Below are positions 9,083 through 17,888 of a DNA stretch of 64,000 bases, piece after piece. The stretch's first letter is position 1; each line of letters opens with the position of its first letter. Made by a program: the position numbers and the translations under genes. Below the pieces are notes generated by a model. It had not been told where the DNA came from, made no database searches, and worked only from the letters and a program-made list of their open reading frames with translations. Source of the stretch: Streptomyces sp. NBC_00223 (GTDB lineage Bacteria; Actinomycetota; Actinomycetes; Streptomycetales; Streptomycetaceae); the NCBI RefSeq assembly GCF_036199905.1, contig NZ_CP108109.1, forward strand, positions 372,001 through 436,000. The letters are read 5' to 3'.

Positions 9083-9094
9083 TTGAATGTTCAA
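9083..9094. promoter_or_regulatory. Inverted repeat, likely MarR operator
   Basis: TTGAATGTTCAA is a perfect 5-bp inverted repeat with a 2-bp spacer. It sits in a short AT-rich island between the divergent MarR and YceI genes, 55 bases before the YceI start. Size and symmetry suit a MarR dimer; binding is inferred. Confidence 0.6.
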
Positions 9095-9149
9095 TCATTT
9101 CGGCGACGGGTCGCAGCGCCGCCGCCCCTCCCCGAAAGGACCCACCCCC

Positions 9150-9683
9150 ATGTCCCACCCCACCGGCGCTCCGGACCCCGGCGCCGCCGCCGGACACTGG
9201 ACCCTCGACCCCGCGCGATCCTCCGTGCGTTTCCACAGCAAGACCTTCTGGGGAATACTCACCGTCAAGGGCGAGTTCGGTTCGGTCAGCGGCGAGGGCG
9301 ACGTACTGCCGGACGGCACCGCGCACGGCACGCTGACCGTCCTGGCCGCCTCCCTCGACACCGGGAACGCCAAGCGCGACACCCATCTGCGCTCGGCGGA
9401 CTTCTTCGACATCGAGCAGCACACGGCGCTGGTCTTCACCGCCCGTACGGTCGGCGCGCCCGTGGACGGGACCGTCCAGGTGGCCGGCGACCTCGCGGTC
9501 CGCGGCGTCACCCGGCCGCTGACCTTCCCCGCGCGGGTCACGGCCGCAGGCCCGCAGGACGTCACGCTGGAAGCGGAAGTCGCCATCGACCGCGGCGACT
9601 TCGGCATCACATGGAATCAACTCGGCATGCTCAAGGACCCGTCGACCATCGCGGTGACGGCCGCCTTCCGCCACCAGGGCTGA
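9150..9683 (+). CDS. YceI-family protein
   Basis: A 177-residue lipocalin-like beta-barrel protein of the YceI family, which binds isoprenoid or amphiphilic lipids. Diagnostic parts are GHWTLDPARSSVRFHSKTFW at the N-terminus, a DTGNAKRDTHLRSADFFD motif, GDLAVRGVTRPL, and the closing DPSTIAVTAAFRHQ. The ATG at 9150 has AAAGGA nine bases upstream; an earlier start at 9087 lacks a site and overlaps the operator. No signal peptide is present, so unlike E. coli YceI it is probably cytoplasmic. It is divergently paired with a MarR regulator and is likely its target. Confidence 0.92.
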   Translation: MSHPTGAPDPGAAAGHWTLDPARSSVRFHSKTFWGILTVKGEFGSVSGEGDVLPDGTAHGTLTVLAASLDTGNAKRDTHLRSADFFDIEQHTALVFTARTVGAPVDGTVQVAGDLAVRGVTRPLTFPARVTAAGPQDVTLEAEVAIDRGDFGITWNQLGMLKDPSTIAVTAAFRHQG

Positions 9684-9723
9684 GCACCGGCCGGCCCCGA
9701 AGACAACGCGCGGGAAAGAAGAA

Positions 9724-9771
9724 CGCCGCGGCGCCCCTCCCCCTCGTACGAGAGGCAGGGGCGCCGCGGCG
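9724..9771. terminator. Strong bidirectional terminator
   Basis: A perfect 15-bp stem (9724-9738 with 9757-9771) with an 18-nt loop, between the convergent YceI (+) and GH6 (-) genes. No long T-run; likely an actinobacterial intrinsic terminator for both. Confidence 0.75.
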
Positions 9772-9851
9772 CGTGTGACATGAACCGCGACCCGCCGGGC
9801 GGTTGACGGAAGGCGGCTGTAGCCGCCCGGCGGGTCACGGCGGTCAGAGGG

Positions 9852-11063
9852 TCACGGAAGCAGCTTGGGGCTCGCGTTGCGCACCAGCTCCAGCGCCTGC
9901 TGCGGGAACCAGGCACCGGCCGCGGGGTCCGCGTACCCGCGCTCCGGGTCCTTCGGGCCCGCCGTGCCACGGGTGCACTGACCGTCGGACTCGCCCGGGA
10001 TCTTCACCCAGAGCTTCGCGTCCTCCAGCGGGTTGCCCGTGTTCAGGGTCGGCCGGGCGCCGGCGCCGCGTCCGGGCGGGTTGCACCAGTCCTGCGCGTC
10101 GGAGTAGACGCCGGCCGGCGGGGTCCACGGGCCCTGGCCGTTACGGCTGGTGTCGGTGACGAAGTGCTTCATCGCCGAGGGCGCGGTCTTCACGTTGTCG
10201 GCGAGCCAGTTCTGCGCGTCGTTGACGTTCCACCACTGGTTGGGGCAGGCCGACGCCGCGCCGCCGTTGTGCACGTAGGCCAGGCAGGACGAGACCAGCT
10301 TGCCGTAGTACGCCAGCTCGCTGTCCGTACGGTAGTTGGAGATGTTGAGGAAGAAGCCGCTGGCGTCGTCCACACCGGCGTTGACCAGCCGCGGCACGAC
10401 ATCGTTGATGCTCAGCCAGCCGCTGTGGCCCGCGTCGAGGTAGACCTTGGCGCCGCCCTGGGTCTGCAGAGCGTCCACGGCGTAGTGGATCTCGCTGTAG
10501 CGCTCGGCGGTCTTGCTGCCCTGGGCGTCGTCCGCACCGCAGTCGGAGGGCAGCAGCGCCAGCGAGTCCGGCTCCAGGATGATCGTGGCGGGCAGGTTGC
10601 CGATGCCGGCGTGGATGGCGTTGATCCAGGCCTCGTAGTCGGCGGTGTTGGCCGCGCCGCCCGCCGAGTACTGGGCGCAGTCGCGGCCGGGGATGTTGTA
10701 CAGCGCGAGGACGGGCAGCTGGTGGAGGGCCGCGGCGGTCTTGACGGTCTTGCTGACCGACGCCTTCACCTGGGCGGGCGTGCCGTCGCCGAACCAGACG
10801 GCCTGCGGGGTCAGCGTCAGCGCCAACAGTCCCGCGGCGTCCTTGATCTGACCGTGGAGCAGCAGGTCCAGGATCTGCTTGCCCGAGTCCTTGTTGGCGG
10901 GCGGGGTGAAGAGGTGGGTGGGCTGCTGCACCTTGGGGGCAGGTGTGGTGACATGCCCCTGAGCCGTAGCGTACGCGGGCGTGACGGTGGCTGCGGCGGC
11001 CAGGGCGGCGGTGGCCGCGGCGACAATGAGCGTACGGGAACGTGCGCGGACGCGTGCGGTCAT
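9852..11063 (-). CDS. Secreted GH6 cellulase (endoglucanase/cellobiohydrolase)
   Basis: A 403-residue secreted enzyme that hydrolyses beta-1,4-glucan with inversion. Residues 1-33 are a Sec signal peptide (arginines, a long Ala/Val core, cut near AYA-TA). GH6 landmarks are YNIPGRDCAQY (122-132, with Asp128), EPDSLALLP (164-172, with acid Asp166), YLDAGHSGWL (208-217), TSRNGQGPW and LWVKIPGESDGQC. No cellulose-binding module is attached. The ATG at 11063 has AGGAG eight bases upstream. A perfect CebR box lies 50 bases before the start, so induction by cello-oligosaccharides is expected. Whether it is endo or exo cannot be told without loop modelling. Confidence 0.92.
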   Translation of the reverse strand: MTARVRARSRTLIVAAATAALAAAATVTPAYATAQGHVTTPAPKVQQPTHLFTPPANKDSGKQILDLLLHGQIKDAAGLLALTLTPQAVWFGDGTPAQVKASVSKTVKTAAALHQLPVLALYNIPGRDCAQYSAGGAANTADYEAWINAIHAGIGNLPATIILEPDSLALLPSDCGADDAQGSKTAERYSEIHYAVDALQTQGGAKVYLDAGHSGWLSINDVVPRLVNAGVDDASGFFLNISNYRTDSELAYYGKLVSSCLAYVHNGGAASACPNQWWNVNDAQNWLADNVKTAPSAMKHFVTDTSRNGQGPWTPPAGVYSDAQDWCNPPGRGAGARPTLNTGNPLEDAKLWVKIPGESDGQCTRGTAGPKDPERGYADPAAGAWFPQQALELVRNASPKLLP

Positions 11064-11112
11064 GCGGGGGCTCCTCGGGACAGCGGTCGTGGGACGCCAC
11101 ATGGAAGGGCTA

Positions 11113-11126
11113 TGGGAGCGCTCCCA
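11113..11126. promoter_or_regulatory. CebR box upstream of the GH6 gene
   Basis: TGGGAGCGCTCCCA is the perfect 14-bp palindrome bound by CebR, the cellobiose/cellotriose-responsive LacI-family repressor of Streptomyces (established knowledge). It lies 50 bases upstream of the GH6 start. The same sequence recurs at 46305, 46323 and 49172. Confidence 0.88.
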
Positions 11127-11553
11127 CAGGTGGCACAAGGAATTAACTACTCGCAGCGGACCGGCGTCAATCCCCTGTGCGGGCTTCAAGAAATGAAGTC
11201 CGCACAGAGGTGGAACCGAACACGGGTGTGCGCCCCCGGCCTTGGTCGGAAATCCCCCGGGGCCCGGCCGGCCACCGCCGGAGCGCTCCGGCCGTCGGAC
11301 CGGAAGTCGCCCCGGATCGCGATGAGCTGGCACGGGAACGCGGTCACCGGCCCTGGTCCCGTCCGCCCCAGACCTCCCCGGGTGGACCCGGGTGGATCAG
11401 CCGCCCCTTCGCCCGCGCTGTCGGTCCGCCCGGCCTCATCCGAGGGGTCGGGGATGGCCGGCCCGGGCGTGGACCCGGCATGTGCGGACGCCGCAAGGGT
11501 TGAACAACCGCGGCAGCAGGACTCCGCCGAGGGTCGCCGCGTACGATCCGCGG
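11127..11553. other. Intergenic region without recognised gene
   Basis: 427 bases between the GH6 promoter (-) and the end of the ROK gene (-). I see no coding pattern, no clear terminator and no repeat. It should hold distal promoter elements of the GH6 gene and the 3' UTR of the ROK gene. Confidence 0.5.
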
Positions 11554-12750
11554 CTACCCCATCCGGCCGCCCGCCGTGAGCAGTTCGTGGACCGGGAGGG
11601 TGGCCGCGCCCAGCGCCACCGCCTCCCGGCCCAGGCGCCCGAGCGCGAGGACCGTGCCGTCCGCCATGTAGTCCAGCGTGTGGCGGCGCATCGCGTCGCG
11701 GACGGCGGGCAGCATCGTCGGGCCCAGGGTCGCGCCGACCCAGCCGGAGAGGATCACCCGGTCGGGGCTGAGCAGGTTGATCAGGTTGGCGATCCCGATC
11801 CCGAGGTACTCCGCGGCCCGGCCGACCGTGTCGGCCGCGGGGCCGGGCCCCGCGGCCGCCTGCGCGGTCAGCGCCGCGATCCGCTCCTCGGTGCCTGCCG
11901 ACGCCAACTGCGGGGCTCCGGGGGTGTGTTCGTAGTGCCGCAGGATCGCGTCGGCGCCGATGTACGCCTCCAGGCAGCCGTGCGAGCCACAGCGGCACGC
12001 GGCTCCGCCCGCCTCGACCACGGTGTGGCCCCACTCGCTGGTCGTACTGGTGACACCGCCGGGCGAGCCCGTGGCCACCGCCGCGCCGACGCCGACCGCG
12101 AGCAGCGCGACGATCGCGCGCTCCGCGCCCCGGGCCGCCCCGCGCCACATCTCGGCCTGGCCGAGGGTGCGCGCGCAGTTGTCCAGGTGCAGCGGTGCGG
12201 CGACATGCGGGCGCAGCAGGTCGTGGAAGGGCACGCCGGACCAGCCGAGGGTGGGCGCGTGCACGAGACCGTCGGGCATCACCGCGCCCGGTACGCCCAC
12301 CCCGATCCCGAGCAGCGCGGCCGGATCGGCGCCCGCCTTGGCGGTGACCTCCTCGATCCCGGCGGTCACCAGGTCGGCGAGCACGGCCGGGGCCGGCCGC
12401 GCCCGGTCCATCGGAAAGGTCGCCGTGACCAGCGTGTCCAGCGTCCAGTCGAACAGGCCGACCTGGACATGGGTCTCACCGATGTCCACGCCGACGACCT
12501 GCGCGTATCCGGGCCGCACCTCCAGCAGCGTACGGGGGCGGCCGCCGTCGGAGTCCAGCAGTCCGGCCTCGGCGACCAGGCCGTCGGCCACCAGGTCGGT
12601 GACGACATTGCTGACGGTGGCCGAGCTCAGTCCGGTGGCCCGCATCAGGTCGAAGCGGCTGGCGGCGCCGTGCAGATAGAGCCTGGTCAGCACCGAGGTG
12701 CGATTGTGCCGACGCAGATCCCTCGTCGTCTGGCCAACCTCGCGCTTCAC
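11554..12750 (-). CDS. ROK-family transcriptional regulator
   Basis: A 398-residue sugar-responsive repressor of the NagC/XylR (ROK) type. The N-terminal winged helix (about 13-65) contains FDLMRATGLSSATVSNVV. The ROK domain begins with VVGVDIGETHVQVGLFD (86-101), has the GVGVPGAV loop, and carries the zinc-binding motif CRCGSHGCLEAYIG near residue 250. All parts are intact. It lies downstream of the alpha-fucosidase on the same strand, 265 bases away, so it is a candidate regulator of that gene or of the adjacent sugar operon. The effector sugar cannot be predicted. Confidence 0.9.
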   Translation of the reverse strand: MKREVGQTTRDLRRHNRTSVLTRLYLHGAASRFDLMRATGLSSATVSNVVTDLVADGLVAEAGLLDSDGGRPRTLLEVRPGYAQVVGVDIGETHVQVGLFDWTLDTLVTATFPMDRARPAPAVLADLVTAGIEEVTAKAGADPAALLGIGVGVPGAVMPDGLVHAPTLGWSGVPFHDLLRPHVAAPLHLDNCARTLGQAEMWRGAARGAERAIVALLAVGVGAAVATGSPGGVTSTTSEWGHTVVEAGGAACRCGSHGCLEAYIGADAILRHYEHTPGAPQLASAGTEERIAALTAQAAAGPGPAADTVGRAAEYLGIGIANLINLLSPDRVILSGWVGATLGPTMLPAVRDAMRRHTLDYMADGTVLALGRLGREAVALGAATLPVHELLTAGGRMG

Positions 12751-12888
12751 CGGGCTCCCCCTTACGAGTCGCGCACTGGGTCGGCCCGGTGTGTCCGGCC
12801 GTGCGCCGGGACGACGGGAAGGACGCGGCCGGTCGACGCGGTGGGTGCCGCAGCGGAACGCGGCACCGCCCGGGGAGATCGCAGTACA

Positions 12889-12901
12889 GGCACATAGTGC
12901 C
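12889..12901. promoter_or_regulatory. Inverted repeat upstream of ROK gene
   Basis: GGCAC-ATA-GTGCC, a perfect 5-bp inverted repeat about 140 bases upstream of the ROK start, in the gap below the GH29 gene. It may be an operator (autoregulation) or a weak terminator for GH29. No further support. Confidence 0.3.
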
Positions 12902-13015
12902 AGATCGCGGGCGTGTCACCGCCCGGAACGGGAGCGATCTCCTGCCCCGCGCAGGGAGTCGTACGCCCGAAACGTCCGATGCCTGCCCCGGGCGGGAAAC
13001 GGTCGGCCCGTCGGG

Positions 13016-14293
13016 TCAGGCCCGGCCGCTGCCCCGGTAGAGGTCGAGTTCGCCGTCGAGTTCGAGGGCGAGGACGGTGGCGTGCCCGTCGAGGTCGTCG
13101 GCGGGCGGCGCGTCGATCCACAGCACACCTGGCACCTGGCCGTGGCCGCCGGTGACCCGGTGGCGCAGCTCGGTGCCGGTGCCGACCACCGAGACCCGGT
13201 GCACCTGATTGCGCAGGCCGCGTACCGAGACGGTCTCGCGCGGTACGTCGAAGCAGGTCAGATAGAGGGTGCGGTGGTCGGCGGAGAGCGTGCTCGGGCC
13301 GTAGTGGTGGCCCGCGGGCAGTCCGGCGACCGTGCCGTAGACCGCCGGGGTGTGCCGGGCGATCCAGTCGCCGAGACCGGCCAGCCGGGCGGCCTGCTCG
13401 GGCATGATCGTGCCGTCCTCGCGGGGGCCGACGTCCAGCAGCAGATTGCCGCCCGCGCCGATGGTCTCGGCGAAGTAGCGGACGAGCCGGCCGACGCTCT
13501 TGTGGTGGTCGTCCTGTGCCTGGTAACCCCAGGAGTCATTGACCGTTAGGCACAACTCCCAGGGCCCGTCCGGGGCTTGGAGCGGTACGCCCTGCTCGGG
13601 GGTGGCGTAGTCGCCGCGGCTGAGCATGCGGGCGTTGAGCACGGTGCGCGGGTTGACGGCGAGGATCCGGTCGGCGAGTTCGTCGATCCCCCACTGCTCC
13701 TCGGAGCGCTCCCACTCGCCGTCGAACCAGAGCAGGTCCGGCCGGTAGCGGGTGGTCAGCTCGGCCACCTGCGCGTCGCGGTAGGCCAGGAAGCGGCGCC
13801 AGGCGGCCGGGTCCTCGGCGCCGGGCTCGGGGGTACTGAACCGGATGTCGTTGACCGGCGCCTCGTGCGGGTCGGGGTGGGGATGGCGGACGGTGGGGTA
13901 GTCGGGGTGCGACCAGTCCGAGTGGGAGTAGTACAGACCGACCTTCAGGCCCTGCTGGCGCAGCGCGTCGGCGTATCCGGCGATCAGGTCGCGGCCGGCC
14001 GGGGTGTCGCGGGCCACCGACAGGCCGTCCTGCGCGGTGTCCCACAGGGCCACGCCGTCGTGGTGACGGGCCGTCAGCACCGCGTAGCGCGCGCCCGCCC
14101 GCGCGAACAGCCGGGCCCAGGCGCCGGGGTCGTACGAGGAGGCGGTGAATCCGGCGAGCTGTCTCATGTACTGCTCGCGGGTGAGCTGCCCGTTGTAGAA
14201 CGACCAGGACTCGGGCACGCCGTCGACGGCGTAGACGCCGTAGTGGACGAAGATGCCGAGTTTGGCGTCGGGGAACCAGGGCTGCATGGGCAT
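13016..14293 (-). CDS. GH29 alpha-L-fucosidase
   Basis: A 425-residue retaining glycosidase that releases alpha-L-fucose. The N-terminal GH29 pattern WFPDAKLGIFVHYGVYAV, the ARHHDG motif (75-80), and the catalytic region LLWFDGEWE with nucleophile Asp191 are all present; a small C-terminal beta domain follows. No signal peptide, so it acts on imported oligosaccharides. ATG at 14293 (MPMQ) or 14287. It follows the GH3 gene by 155 bases, across a hairpin, so it may be expressed with reduced read-through or from its own promoter. Fucosidase beside beta-glucan genes suggests a fucose-decorated glycan such as xyloglucan side chains, or a separate substrate; this is inference. Confidence 0.9.
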   Translation of the reverse strand: MPMQPWFPDAKLGIFVHYGVYAVDGVPESWSFYNGQLTREQYMRQLAGFTASSYDPGAWARLFARAGARYAVLTARHHDGVALWDTAQDGLSVARDTPAGRDLIAGYADALRQQGLKVGLYYSHSDWSHPDYPTVRHPHPDPHEAPVNDIRFSTPEPGAEDPAAWRRFLAYRDAQVAELTTRYRPDLLWFDGEWERSEEQWGIDELADRILAVNPRTVLNARMLSRGDYATPEQGVPLQAPDGPWELCLTVNDSWGYQAQDDHHKSVGRLVRYFAETIGAGGNLLLDVGPREDGTIMPEQAARLAGLGDWIARHTPAVYGTVAGLPAGHHYGPSTLSADHRTLYLTCFDVPRETVSVRGLRNQVHRVSVVGTGTELRHRVTGGHGQVPGVLWIDAPPADDLDGHATVLALELDGELDLYRGSGRA

Positions 14294-14386
14294 GGGGCCA
14301 CGACCTCTGCTGATACATCGGAGGTGTTACCGGGTCGCGTCGACCCTAAGGGCCCCTCGTACAGGTGATCAATCCCCCCATGCGGG

Positions 14387-14420
14387 GGGCGCCCCTCGCG
14401 GTCAGGCACAAGGGGCGCCC
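14387..14420 (-). terminator. Hairpin between GH3 and GH29 genes
   Basis: GGGCGCCCCT and AGGGGCGCCC form a perfect 10-bp stem with a 14-nt loop, 29 bases after the GH3 stop. Likely a terminator or attenuator closing the transporter-GH3 operon. Confidence 0.55.
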
Positions 14421-14448
14421 ATTTCTCCGGGATCGGGACTTCCCGGGG

Positions 14449-17007
14449 TCAGAGGGCCAGCGGCCCGGAGAGCGGTTGCCGAGCGGCCGAGGGACCGGCG
14501 TGCACGGTGTACGGGCCCGGGCGCGGCTGCCAGGTCCCGTCCTGCGGCGACCAGCGCTGGAGGGTGCGCGGGTCGATCCGTATCTCGGCGACCGCCTGTC
14601 CACCGGGCTCGGCGCGGACGGCCGCGTATCCGGCCAGCCGCGGTCCGCCGTCGTCGTGGTCGTCGGGTCCGGTGGTCAGATAGAGCTGGACGACCTCGCG
14701 GCCCTCGCGCGTACCGGTGTTGCGTACCCGCACCCGGACCAGGGCGCCCTGCTCGGCGCCGACCTCGCCGGTGACCACCTCCATGCTCTCGTACGCCCAG
14801 GTCGTGTAGCCCAGGCCGTGCCCGAACCAGTAGGCGGGCTCGGCGCCGGCCCGCCGCCAGGCGCGGTGGCCGATGTAGGGGCCCTCGGTGTACCGCAGCA
14901 CCCCGTCCACCGGGGTGGTGGACGGCAGGGGGGCGCCCTCGGAGAGCGCTCCCCAGGTGGTGGGGAGCCGACCGCCGGGCTCCGCGCGGCCGAACAGCAC
15001 GTCGGCCAGGCCGTGTCCGGCCTCCTGGCCGGGGAACCAGCCGAGCAGCACCGCGGGAGCGCTCTCCCGCCACGGGAGTTCGACCGGTCCGCCGGAGTTG
15101 ACGATCACCACGGTCCGCGGGTTGGCGGCGGCGACCGCGGCGACGAGTTCGTCCTGACGGCCGGGCAGCGCCAGCGAGGGGCGGTCGAAGCCCTCGCTCT
15201 CGATCTCGTCGGTGGTGCCGACCACGACGACCGCCGTGTCGGCGCCGCGGGCCGCCTCGACGGCCTCGGCGAGCAGCGCGTCCTCGTCGCGCCGGGGCGG
15301 GTCGGCCGCCAGCGCCACCGCGAAGCCGTGCTCGGCCTCCCAGTGCCGGGTGGCGACGAGCAGCAGTTCGTCGCCCGCGGTCACCTGCCGGGCGGCGGTG
15401 CGGAAGGACGGCGTGACGTGCACATAGGTGGGGTCCTGCGACTCGGGCGCGACGTAGGTGTCGATCAGCTTGTCCCCGTCGGCGCTGAGCGCGACCGCGC
15501 CGAGGCCGACCACCGACAGCCGCCACTCCCCCGTCACATCCACCGTGACACGGGCGCTGACCTCGACGGCGGCCGCGGTGCCGGCCAGTTCTGGGGCGTC
15601 GCCGGACTCCAGGATGCGGCCGCTGAGCCGGTGTTCGGCGTGGATCTCGGTGCCGTCGGCGGAGAGGTAGCGGACCAGCACGCCGGGCTCGCCCGAGCGC
15701 GGGTCGCGGGCGTTGCCGGTGTGCAGCGGGGTCGGACGGGTGGTGAGGACGACGCCCTCGGCGTGGACGACCTCGGCGCCGCTGCCGGAGAGCGCTTCCC
15801 TGATGCCCTCCAGCGGTGAGACGACCGCCTCGGGGAAGACTGCCGCGCTGCCGCCGCCCTGGAAGCGGGCGGCCGCGGCGTTGGGGCCGATGACCGCGAT
15901 CCGCCGCGGGGCCGAGGCGCCTTCCGCGGCCAGTGGCAGCAGCCCGTCCTCGTTGCGCAGCAGCACGCTGCCGGCCGCGACCGCCCGCCGCAGCAGGCCC
16001 AGCGGGTCGGCGGGCGGTGTCCCGGTGTCGGGCTCGGGAGCCCCTTCGAGCGCGCCGATTCTGGCCGCGAGCAGCAGAATCCGGCGGAGCTTGTCGTCGA
16101 CCGCCTCCGGCGGCACCCGGCCCTCGCGCACGGCCGCGATCAGGGGCTCGCCCCACAGCGGATGCGGCCCGGGCATCGCCAGGTCCTGCGCGGCCAGCGC
16201 CGCGGCCTCGGTCGAGCGGACCGCGCCCCAGTCCGAGACCACCACGCCGTCGAAGCCCCACTCCCCCTTGAGCGGCTCGGCCAGTAGAGCGCTCTCCGAC
16301 ATCGTGCGGCCGTTGACCCCGTTGTACGCGGACATCACCACCCACACCCCGGCCCGTACCGCCGCCTCGAAGGGGGCCATGTACAGCTCGCGCAGGGTGC
16401 GTTCGTCCACCCGGGCGTCCAGGGTGAGGCGATCGGTCTCCGAGTCGTTGGCCACGTAGTGCTTGGCGGTCGCCGCGACCCCGCCGCCCTGGACACCGCC
16501 GATGTAGGCGACCGCGGTGCGCGCGGTCAGCAGCGGGTCCTCGGAGTAGCACTCGAAGTGCCGTCCGGCGCCGGGGCTCCGGTGCAGATTGAGGGTCGGG
16601 GCGAGCAGCACGCCGATCCCCTTGCGGCGGGCCTCGGCGGCGAGCAGGGCGCCGAGTTCGCCGACGAGGCCGTCGTCCCAGCTCGCCGCGAGCGCGGTGG
16701 GCGAGGGCAGGGCGAGCGAGGTGTCGCGTTCGTCCCAGCGCTCGCCGCGTACGCCCGCGGGTCCGTCGGACACACCGATGGAACGCAGTCCGATGGCCGG
16801 TTCCCCCTGGAGCCGGAAGGAGGTGGCGCCGGACAGCAGCCGGACCTTGGCGGGCAGGTCGAGCTTGGCGACGAGTGCGTCGAGCTCGGCGGGCGAGAGC
16901 GCGGGCGCCGCCGGGCCGGGTCCGGCGGACGTGGGCACGGACGTGAGCGCGGGGGCCGCTGCGTCGGGCCGCTGCGGGGGCACGGGCGCGGGGGTGATCA
17001 TGGTCAT
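14449..17007 (-). CDS. GH3 beta-glucosidase with PA14 insertion
   Basis: An 852-residue retaining beta-glycosidase. The GH3 N-terminal barrel includes SDGPAGVRG (80-88), KHYVAND (182-188) and VVSDWGAV with nucleophile Asp259. A PA14-like beta domain is inserted in the second domain (about 430-545), followed by the rest of the alpha/beta sandwich (SEGFDRPSLALPGRQ) and a fibronectin-III-like C-terminus (about 755-840). There is no signal peptide, so it cleaves imported oligosaccharides in the cytoplasm. Its ATG overlaps the stop of the upstream permease (ATGA), so it belongs to the sugar-uptake operon. PA14-containing GH3 enzymes often act on beta-glucosides or laminari-oligosaccharides. Confidence 0.92.
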   Translation of the reverse strand: MTMITPAPVPPQRPDAAAPALTSVPTSAGPGPAAPALSPAELDALVAKLDLPAKVRLLSGATSFRLQGEPAIGLRSIGVSDGPAGVRGERWDERDTSLALPSPTALAASWDDGLVGELGALLAAEARRKGIGVLLAPTLNLHRSPGAGRHFECYSEDPLLTARTAVAYIGGVQGGGVAATAKHYVANDSETDRLTLDARVDERTLRELYMAPFEAAVRAGVWVVMSAYNGVNGRTMSESALLAEPLKGEWGFDGVVVSDWGAVRSTEAAALAAQDLAMPGPHPLWGEPLIAAVREGRVPPEAVDDKLRRILLLAARIGALEGAPEPDTGTPPADPLGLLRRAVAAGSVLLRNEDGLLPLAAEGASAPRRIAVIGPNAAAARFQGGGSAAVFPEAVVSPLEGIREALSGSGAEVVHAEGVVLTTRPTPLHTGNARDPRSGEPGVLVRYLSADGTEIHAEHRLSGRILESGDAPELAGTAAAVEVSARVTVDVTGEWRLSVVGLGAVALSADGDKLIDTYVAPESQDPTYVHVTPSFRTAARQVTAGDELLLVATRHWEAEHGFAVALAADPPRRDEDALLAEAVEAARGADTAVVVVGTTDEIESEGFDRPSLALPGRQDELVAAVAAANPRTVVIVNSGGPVELPWRESAPAVLLGWFPGQEAGHGLADVLFGRAEPGGRLPTTWGALSEGAPLPSTTPVDGVLRYTEGPYIGHRAWRRAGAEPAYWFGHGLGYTTWAYESMEVVTGEVGAEQGALVRVRVRNTGTREGREVVQLYLTTGPDDHDDGGPRLAGYAAVRAEPGGQAVAEIRIDPRTLQRWSPQDGTWQPRPGPYTVHAGPSAARQPLSGPLAL

Positions 17008-17888
17008 CCCTTCATGGCTCCCTGCATGATGCCGTCCAGGATCTGACGACCCATCAACAGGAAGACCGCAATGATCGGCAGGCTGGAGACGAGCGCACCG
17101 GTGAGCACCAGGGAGTAGTCCTGGAGGTAGCCGCTGGCCAGTTCGGACAGCGACAGCTGCACGGTGGGGTTCTGCTGGGTCATGACGACCTTCGGCCAGT
17201 AGAAGTCGTTCCAGCTGGCCATGAAGGTGAGCATGCCGAGCACCGCCATCGCCGGGCGGGCGGCGGGAAGCGCGATGTGCCAGTACAGGCCCCTGGTCGT
17301 ACAGCCGTCCACCCGTCCCGCGTCGAGGAGTTCGTCGGGGACGGCCGAGACCAGGTACTGCCGCATGAAGAACACCCCGAAGGCGTTCGCGGCGGCCGGG
17401 ACGATCAGCGCCTGCAGATGGTTGGCCCAGTGCAGCCAGTTCGCCATCATGATGTAGAGCGGGATGATGCCGAGCTGGGTGGGGACCATCATGGTGGCCA
17501 CCACCGCGCCGAGCAGCGGTCCGCGGCCGGGGAAGCGGAGCTTGGAGAAGGCGAATCCGGCCAGCGTCGAGGTGATCACCACCGAGACGGTGACCGTACC
17601 GGCCACGATCAGCGAGTTGACCAGGGCGAGTTGCATGTCGGCCTCGCCGAAGGCCCGGTGCAGGTTGTGGAAGAGATGGCTGCCCGGCAGCAGCGCGGGC
17701 GGCACCTGGCTGAGTGCCGCGTTGTCGCGGGAGGCGGCCACCAGCGTCCAGTACAGCGGGAAGACGGACAGCACGACGACGACGGCGAGCACCGCGTACA
17801 CGCCTCTACCGGCGGACAGTTGGCGGTCCCGCCGGCTGCGGCGCGCGGCGCGCGCGGTGCCGCGGCCGGTCAGGGTCAGGCCGCTCAC
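17004..17888 (-). CDS. Sugar ABC transporter permease (MalG type)
   Basis: A 294-residue inner-membrane permease of the CUT1 carbohydrate family with six predicted spans. The cytoplasmic EAA loop that docks the ATPase reads DELLDAGRVDGCTTRGLYWH (about 193-212), a slightly divergent form. It overlaps the upstream permease and the downstream GH3 gene by four bases each, so the three are translationally coupled. No ATPase gene is present in the operon; Streptomyces CUT1 systems normally share MsiK (established knowledge). Substrate is expected to be the product of the adjacent glucanase. Confidence 0.93.
   Translation of the reverse strand: MSGLTLTGRGTARAARRSRRDRQLSAGRGVYAVLAVVVVLSVFPLYWTLVAASRDNAALSQVPPALLPGSHLFHNLHRAFGEADMQLALVNSLIVAGTVTVSVVITSTLAGFAFSKLRFPGRGPLLGAVVATMMVPTQLGIIPLYIMMANWLHWANHLQALIVPAAANAFGVFFMRQYLVSAVPDELLDAGRVDGCTTRGLYWHIALPAARPAMAVLGMLTFMASWNDFYWPKVVMTQQNPTVQLSLSELASGYLQDYSLVLTGALVSSLPIIAVFLLMGRQILDGIMQGAMKG

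Noticed and set aside
14930-16300. Operator-like GGAGAGCGCTCCCC/GGGAGCGCTCTCCC sequences inside the GH3 gene (about 14938, 15055, 15787, 16285)
   Set aside because: Imperfect, inside coding sequence, and explained by GC-rich codons such as GAG-AGC-GCT. Not called as operators.
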